Source: Coemansia sp. RSA 1804
Taxonomy: Eukaryota; Kickxellomycota; Kickxellomycetes; Kickxellales; Kickxellaceae
Direction of reading: 5' to 3'
Length of the DNA: 32,033 nt
NCBI GenBank assembly: GCA_027578815.1
Contig: JANBTH010000133.1
Span: forward strand, 1-32,033
A program made the position numbers and the translations under genes. This document shows, one piece after another, positions 27,007 through 32,033 of the stretch; position 1 is the stretch's first letter, and the number at the start of each line of letters is the position of its first letter. The notes under the pieces are model-generated. The model was not told the DNA's origin. It was given only the letters and a program-made list of their open reading frames with translations, and did not search any database.

Positions 27007-28260
27007 ATGGCTCTCATCGACGCACGCAACTTTTATCCAGAGCAACAAGGGCTTGGCCCAGGCGCTCCAATCGCGCCGACATCCGCGGACATCAAGCAGG
27101 GCTTCACGGTGCTTTCAAGCAACCCCGACCCGCTTCCCAAGCTGTTCCAGCCGATGACCATCCGTGGCTTAACGCTAAAGAACCGTGCTGTCGTCAGTCC
27201 TATGGGCATGCACTCGTCAGTGGATGGGTTTGCCACAGACTTCCACTTGGTGCACATTGGTCAGTATGCTCTGCGCGGCGTCGGGTTGGTTTTCGTGGAA
27301 GCCACCGGTGTTCTTCCAGAGGGCAGAGTCACAACCACATGCCTGGGTCTTTGGAAGGACGAGCATATTGAGAAGCTTAAGCAGATCGTGAGCTTTGCGC
27401 ATGCAAGCAAAGCGGCTATTGGGATCCAACTAGCGCACGGTGGACGCAAGTCAAGCGTTATGTCGCCTTGGTCAAGTAATGGCCAAAGAGGATACGCCAA
27501 TGCCGAGAACGGAGGATGGCCCGACAAGGTAGTCGGTCCTTCAGCGGTCCCTTATGACGATGACTCGTGGCCTCCCAAGGAGCTGAGCGTTGAAGAGATT
27601 AAAGACGTCCAGCAGTCGTTTGCGGATGCTGCTGTGCGTGCAGACAAGGCCGGATTTGATGTCATTGATATTCACGCTGCTCACGGATACTTGCTTCATG
27701 AATTTCTATCGCCAATATCCAACAAGCGCACCGACGAGTATGGCGGCTCCTTTGAGAATCGCGCACGCATGGTAGTGGAAACCGCGCGTGCTGTTCGCAA
27801 AGTGTGGCCCAAGGAGAAGCCGCTTTTTGTGCGCATTTCGTTCACGGACTGGGTGGAACCAAGCGACGAGATTCCAACCGGCGGATGGACCGAGGAGGAC
27901 AGCATTGAGCTTGGCAAACTTCTAGTCAAAGAAGGTGTTGATCTGATTGACTGCTCAGCAAGCGGCAGCAGTCCCAAGCAGGTGATTCCGCCGCTAGTTC
28001 CCGGGTACCAGGTTCCATTTGCAACAGCTATCAAGGAGAATGTTCCCGGAATGCTTTCAGGCGCGGTTGGCCACATAACTGAGGCTAAGCAAGCAAACGA
28101 TATTCTCGAGGAAGAAAAAGCGGATCTTGTCTTCCTTGGACGTGTTTTGTTGCGCAATCCAAACTTTGTCCTTGACACTGCAACCCAGCTCGGCGTGTTT
28201 CCGCAATATCTGCGCCAGTACGAAAGAGGTCGCAACAAGACCGAGATTACTCTAATCTAA
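27007..28260 (+). CDS. Old yellow enzyme, YqjM-like NAD(P)H:flavin oxidoreductase
   Basis: This 417-residue single-exon TIM-barrel flavoenzyme reduces activated C=C bonds of enones with NAD(P)H through FMN. Family markers are LFQPMTIRGLTLKNRAVVS (FMN-binding start, 46-64), GIQLAHGGRKSS (139-150), the HxxH substrate-binding pair and active-site Tyr in HAAHGYLLHEF (H223, H226, Y228), SNKRTDEYGGSFENRARM (238-255), VRISFTDW and LGRVLLRNP (phosphate binding, 377-385). The wording is of the YqjM (class III) type rather than of yeast OYE1. At the site of the redox-tuning Cys of YqjM (SPMCMYS) this protein has SPMGMHS, so G67 and H69 replace Cys and Tyr. A role in detoxification of reactive aldehydes or ketones, or in stress, is an inference. 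The TATA box and A/C-rich leader suggest strong or induced expression. Confidence 0.92.
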   Translation: MALIDARNFYPEQQGLGPGAPIAPTSADIKQGFTVLSSNPDPLPKLFQPMTIRGLTLKNRAVVSPMGMHSSVDGFATDFHLVHIGQYALRGVGLVFVEATGVLPEGRVTTTCLGLWKDEHIEKLKQIVSFAHASKAAIGIQLAHGGRKSSVMSPWSSNGQRGYANAENGGWPDKVVGPSAVPYDDDSWPPKELSVEEIKDVQQSFADAAVRADKAGFDVIDIHAAHGYLLHEFLSPISNKRTDEYGGSFENRARMVVETARAVRKVWPKEKPLFVRISFTDWVEPSDEIPTGGWTEEDSIELGKLLVKEGVDLIDCSASGSSPKQVIPPLVPGYQVPFATAIKENVPGMLSGAVGHITEAKQANDILEEEKADLVFLGRVLLRNPNFVLDTATQLGVFPQYLRQYERGRNKTEITLI

Positions 28261-28739
28261 ACAAACCATTCTTTTTCCATGTTATTTCCTGTAAAGCTTG
28301 AGCGTTACTTTGAAAATAAAAATAGGTTTCTTTACTTTGCTTTTGTTTGAATGAAGTTTTTACTGCTGTGCCAAAGTAGCTGCGGTCAAATTATTGTCCA
28401 ATATAAAAACTGGAGTGGTTTTTAATTAAATATTGAAGATAAGAAAATACAAAAAAGAACAAATTCCAATTGTCGGAGAGTACGACGCATAGTGGAACAA
28501 AAAAGAAAATTTACCCAGACAACAAGAAACCGCGACACCGGAGTTTGCTGTTCGCGCACAAACAACAGCAGAACGAAACTAATGAATACAAAGCAAGCAA
28601 GACCAACAAAAGAAAGTCGGAAGCAAGATGGCTGAAAAATCCAATTCAGTCCACCGCACCGTCCGACCGTCCTTACTTTTGAGGGGGGAAATTTTAAGAT
28701 GCTCAAGTTGAAGCATATCGTTTTTTAGTAGGCTGGCTT
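28261..28739. terminator. Convergent 3' flanks of the old yellow enzyme and zinc-finger genes
   Basis: No gene is seen. AATAAA at 28315-28320, about 55 nt past the old yellow enzyme stop, is a likely polyadenylation signal for it. A 94-codon minus-strand frame (28422-28706) lies in the 3' flank of the zinc-finger gene and has no supporting feature. Confidence 0.45.
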
Positions 28740-30890
28740 TTAGCAGGAAGCGGTAGCCTGAGCTTGTTGTCTTGGGGCTTGCTGTTGTGCAGGAGAAGAG
28801 GCAGCAGGGCTGTTACGCGCAACCGATGCAGCCGCAGAACCAGCTGGTGAAGCAGTCTTGAGAGCGGAGCCATGAGGTGGGAGAGGCCGCCGCAAAGGCT
28901 GGCCGGATGAAGGAGAAGAGACGCTGCCACCACTAGTGCTGTTGCTGTTCTGCGGTCTCGGAGGCACATGTGCGCCGTTGCCACCAATGCCGGCAGGACG
29001 CGGTCTTGCTTGAGAAGGATTGGCCATTGGGTGTGGAGGACGACGATTAATCGGCTGGACTGGACGCGGAGCCGGTCCACTACCGCCAACTGGTCCATTG
29101 CGCTGTTGGGGCTGCTGAGGGCGTTGTCCCGGTGCGCCAGGTGTGCCGACATTGCCGGGCCTTTGAATCCTTGGCGGCATGCTAGCACCGCTTGCGCTGT
29201 TGGGAGCAGGTCCCTTGCGCATGAAAGATGCCTGCGGCGTTGTCGGCATCCGTGGTGCTGGTCCACCAGAAGCAATCGGGCGGCTGACGTTCCTCTGTGC
29301 AGACGATGGCGCGGTTGGCAATGCAGGCGTGGAGTGGTGCTTCTGCATCATCGGCTGGGGCTGGTACCGCCCTCCAGCTGCAATGTTGCGAGGCGGAACA
29401 ACAGGAGACGGAGTCACCGCTCCGCTGATGCTTCTTATGTTTGTAGTCAAGACCGGCGACGACTGGACGCTATTGCTTACAGTCGAAGAGGCAATGCTGG
29501 GCGACGACGAAACAGCAGCAGCAGCCGCAGCGGCGGCGGCAGCAGCAACAGCGGCAGCCACTTCGGCAGGTGACGCATTTGGCGGCAGATCCCGGATGGA
29601 GGGAATCATGGCACAGTGCGCGTGCTGTACGTGGTACTTGAGCCCGTTCAGGTTCTTGTAGGCTTTGTAGCATTCGGGGACACGGCACTTGTATGGCTTG
29701 GAGATGCCCAGGGCCTCTTCACCCATTGTGCAATGGCCATGCAGGTTGTGGTACTTGAGTCCGTTCGGGTTCTTGTACGCCTTATCGCAACTGGAGACAG
29801 GGCACCTGTACGGCTTGTCGTCGCGAGGCAAAAGTCCGTGCGCCTTAGCAGCAGCTGCTGCTGCAACAGCACCAGCCATGGCGGCGGTAACGCTGGGCGG
29901 AAGGTGGATAAAGTCCTCAGAGTCGTCGATTGATGTGACGGCATTGACGGCAGCAGTAGCAGCCTCGGCCAGACTGGCACTGGTAGCAATAATGTCGCTG
30001 TTTTTCGTGGCTGCAGCAAAGGTGGCAGCCGCAGCAGCAGCGGCGGAATCACCGCCACTCTTCTGCCCATTGGCGCCGTTGCTGCTGGCAGATGATGCTG
30101 CTGCTGCTGCTGCACCAGAGAGAAACAGAGGGTCGGTGGCAGAGGCAATTGCCGCAATGATGTCGTCGTCGTAAAGACCGAGGACAGAGCTCGTGAAGGC
30201 CAGGTCGGCCGAGCCGGTGAGTGCCTCGCTTCCGTCGTTGCTCTTGGGGTTGGAGAATGTGGCCCGCCGCTTGATGGGCGACTGGTTGCCCGAGGATACC
30301 GGCGACGCTGCCACCGAAACACCAGCCGTGCGTTTCCGGTTTGCCATTGCTGTGTCGATAGGGAAGGGTATTGCGGACTCGTGCGGCGAGTTTATGACAG
30401 ATGAAGATGCTGTGTCGCTAGGCGAGAGCGGCGGCGTGATGCTGACCTTGGGCTTGGTAGTCAGGTTGGTTTCGGCCGATTTGGCCTTGCGCAACAGAGT
30501 GTCTGCAGGCGAGCCAACGCTTGTGTCCTTGGCAGAGAGCTCGGGCGATGGAACTGCTGTGCTGGAGGCGGTTGCTGTGGCAGTTGCTGTACCAAGGATG
30601 AGCTGCTGCTCAAGCGACAGCCCAAACGATGCCAGATCGGCAGTGGCAGCAGTGCTGTGGACAGCTGTGGACGGAGTCAGGCAGTCGGAAACTGGCACCC
30701 AGCCCTCGTCAAAGAAGCAGTCGTCGCCCAGATCCTGCTGGGCCTCGTCGTCCTCGAACCGAACATGACACTCCTCGTAGTGCTGGAGGAGATCGTGCAG
30801 GTCGTTGAGTATGAGGCCGCAGCACGAAAAGTCGCGGCAAAAGCTCTCTTCGAGATCGCGTGGGTAGTAGAAGTCTTCGTCGATAGCCAT
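28740..30890 (-). CDS. Sfp1-like C2H2 zinc-finger transcription factor
   Basis: The frame is open from 31025, but that end starts with a GTG; the first ATG is at 30888-30890 (MAIDEDFYYPRDL), giving 716 residues. A short N-terminal extension or upstream exon is possible, because a splice-acceptor-like CCGTAG precedes GCTGTTTGACATATCG near 30996. Counting from the ATG, residues 18-42 form a finger-like C-x4-C...H-x4-H (CRDFSCCGLILNDLHDLLQH), usual in the Sfp1 group. The middle is Ser/Thr/Ala-rich with several poly-Ala tracts. Two near-identical C2H2 fingers lie at 363-387 and 402-426 (CPVSSCDKAYKNPNGLKYH and CRVPECYKAYKNLNGLKYH). A Pro/Gln/Arg-rich disordered tail follows. Yeast Sfp1 links TORC1 to ribosome-biogenesis genes and cell size; the same role here is an inference. 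Confidence 0.85.
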   Translation of the reverse strand: MAIDEDFYYPRDLEESFCRDFSCCGLILNDLHDLLQHYEECHVRFEDDEAQQDLGDDCFFDEGWVPVSDCLTPSTAVHSTAATADLASFGLSLEQQLILGTATATATASSTAVPSPELSAKDTSVGSPADTLLRKAKSAETNLTTKPKVSITPPLSPSDTASSSVINSPHESAIPFPIDTAMANRKRTAGVSVAASPVSSGNQSPIKRRATFSNPKSNDGSEALTGSADLAFTSSVLGLYDDDIIAAIASATDPLFLSGAAAAAASSASSNGANGQKSGGDSAAAAAAATFAAATKNSDIIATSASLAEAATAAVNAVTSIDDSEDFIHLPPSVTAAMAGAVAAAAAAKAHGLLPRDDKPYRCPVSSCDKAYKNPNGLKYHNLHGHCTMGEEALGISKPYKCRVPECYKAYKNLNGLKYHVQHAHCAMIPSIRDLPPNASPAEVAAAVAAAAAAAAAAAVSSSPSIASSTVSNSVQSSPVLTTNIRSISGAVTPSPVVPPRNIAAGGRYQPQPMMQKHHSTPALPTAPSSAQRNVSRPIASGGPAPRMPTTPQASFMRKGPAPNSASGASMPPRIQRPGNVGTPGAPGQRPQQPQQRNGPVGGSGPAPRPVQPINRRPPHPMANPSQARPRPAGIGGNGAHVPPRPQNSNSTSGGSVSSPSSGQPLRRPLPPHGSALKTASPAGSAAASVARNSPAASSPAQQQAPRQQAQATASC

Positions 30891-31025
30891 TGGCTCGTAC
30901 AGACTATTGTTTTGGAAGGAGCCAGCGGCAGATTGTGGTGATGGAGCAGAACGGTGAACAGCGGCACTGCCGATGGACGATATGTCAAACAGCCTACGGA
31001 TGATGATTATCGGTTTGTTGTGCAC

Positions 31026-32033
31026 AAAAGGGCGTTTAGAGAAGGGCGATTAGGAAAAATACAGAATGGGCGGCTCCACGCGTGGGTGATGTGAAAGAGT
31101 CGGAATAGTGCAGAAGAGATAAAAAGAATCGGGCTGACTGTTTACAATGCACAGCAACAGCAGAAAGACAGCGATGACAACGACAGCAACAGGTAGAAGA
31201 GAAGCGCACAGCTTTTTGGAGAGCAGAAAAAGGGCAGGACAAGAAGGAAGAAAGGAAATAAAAAACAACCTGCTTTTGAAGATTTGATAAATATGCACAA
31301 GATGCAAGATGTGTGGCGGTGTAGGCACTTTGGTTGGGTGGTTTGTTTGTTTATCACCAAGCGGTATGGACTTGTGGATTGGACGCAGCAGCAGCCCGCT
31401 TTGCCAAAAGTGGGGATAGCCGCACCAGGAATACCCAGCCAGCCAGCCAGTTAGTTAGCTAGACAGCTATCCAGTCCGGTCGGCCTTGACCGCCTATTAT
31501 TATTTACTTTGTGGTAGGGGGGAAGGAGGGCAAGGAGCACAAGCAGCTTCCGCGAGATTTCGACGGCAAACAAGGCTTTCAGCAGCATATGCCAGACAAA
31601 AGGCGCTCCTGATTGCACAGGAGGGGGGAGCAAGGGAACAAGCGAGGCGCGGTCAGCTTTCCTGAAAAGGAAAAGGCAATGTGGGCAGGCCTCGTTGTCT
31701 CCTCCACCCACACCCCCTATTTTCCATCGCCACCCCCAAAAAAAAAACAGAAGCCAAAAAAAAGCCGCTTGTACACTTTTCAATGCTTGTCCCAACCTCT
31801 TCTTTTTTCCTCTCTACCGCCAGACCCATTTCTGGACTTTATCAGTCTGCCCGCTTGCATGGCTTCTGGGCTGGCTATGTAGATCCTGTCTTGTCTTCCC
31901 CCCCACCCAAACGCCCCCAGGATATTAGAAGGCATGTATTCTTCCATGTTGTGCCAGACCAGCAGCACAACAGTATCCAGCAGCTGTGGCATTGATGAGG
32001 CGACGGGAGATGTAGAGATGGATAGATAGGATG
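31026..32033. promoter_or_regulatory. Upstream region of the zinc-finger gene with low-complexity tracts
   Basis: No gene is supported in this kilobase. It contains a CAG/CAA-rich segment (about 31145-31195), a tandem CCAG run (about 31437-31451) followed by GTTAGTTAGCTAG, a G-rich block (about 31515-31530), C-rich blocks (31702-31738 and about 31897-31920) and two A-runs near 31738-31764. On the minus strand these become pyrimidine-rich, as is common in fungal promoters and long leaders of regulatory genes. Short frames on both strands are low-complexity shadows. Confidence 0.4.

Noticed and set aside
28968..30768. Several plus-strand frames opposite the zinc-finger gene
   Set aside because: They are shadows of poly-Ala, Pro and Ser codon runs; the sense strand carries clear zinc fingers.
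31437..31455. Tandem CCAG repeat as a possible CRISPR or satellite
   Set aside because: It is only a short simple repeat of four units in a eukaryotic promoter region.
1..32033. A new multi-gene system such as a biosynthetic cluster or defence island
   Set aside because: Adjacent genes belong to unrelated housekeeping pathways; only duplication ties some of them together.

Overview
This window looks like nuclear DNA of a filamentous or early-diverging fungus. The evidence is a FunK1-type (fungal-specific) protein kinase, a fungal three-domain tRNA ligase, a Spo71/Mug56-like PH protein, an Sfp1-like zinc-finger factor and MCH-type monocarboxylate-transporter relatives, together with genes that are almost all single-exon, one clear short spliceosomal intron (GTAAGC...TAG, 110 nt) and moderate GC. 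The intron-poor style and the mix of families fit Kickxellomycotina (Coemansia-like) best. That placement is an impression from family content, not a measured result.

Layout, left to right. 1-430: the 5' end of a minus-strand gene that runs off the window. 775-4392: two tandem F-box/leucine-rich-repeat-like genes on the minus strand, duplicated together with their promoters; the downstream copy (775-2395) is broken by a 2-nt frame loss. 4888-7186: a FunK1 kinase locus. Its kinase frame is open, but its 5' part (one small exon, one intron, then a second exon) is separated from the kinase by a frameshift and a stop. 7607-8161: a small, probably mitochondrial protein. 8407-9540: an RNPS1-like SR protein. 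10069-11625: a fused siroheme synthase (Met8-like plus uroporphyrinogen-III methyltransferase). 12799-14208 and 15713-17152: two close MFS transporter paralogues in tandem on the plus strand. 17410-19767: tRNA ligase Trl1. 20327-21127: thiamine pyrophosphokinase. 21446-25801: a large Spo71-like PH protein. 27007-28260: an old yellow enzyme on the plus strand. 28740-30890: an Sfp1-like C2H2 factor with poly-alanine tracts. The last 1 kb has low-complexity tracts and no gene that I can support.

Most genes are housekeeping and unrelated to one another (RNA processing, siroheme and thiamine cofactors, sporulation, growth control). The left 7 kb is a more dynamic patch of lineage-expanded families (F-box, FunK1) with visible duplication and decay, and the MFS pair is a second recent duplication. 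I do not see an obviously new multi-gene system. The most interesting points are the decayed tandem F-box copy, the FunK1 gene with a reconstructable but broken 5' end, the loss of canonical HxT residues in the cyclic-phosphodiesterase domain of the tRNA ligase, and a possible small spliced gene between the tRNA ligase and the thiamine kinase.

All family calls were made by eye, without database searches. Start codons were checked against the bases; where an open frame begins at TTG or GTG I moved the start to the first ATG or said that the 5' end is uncertain.
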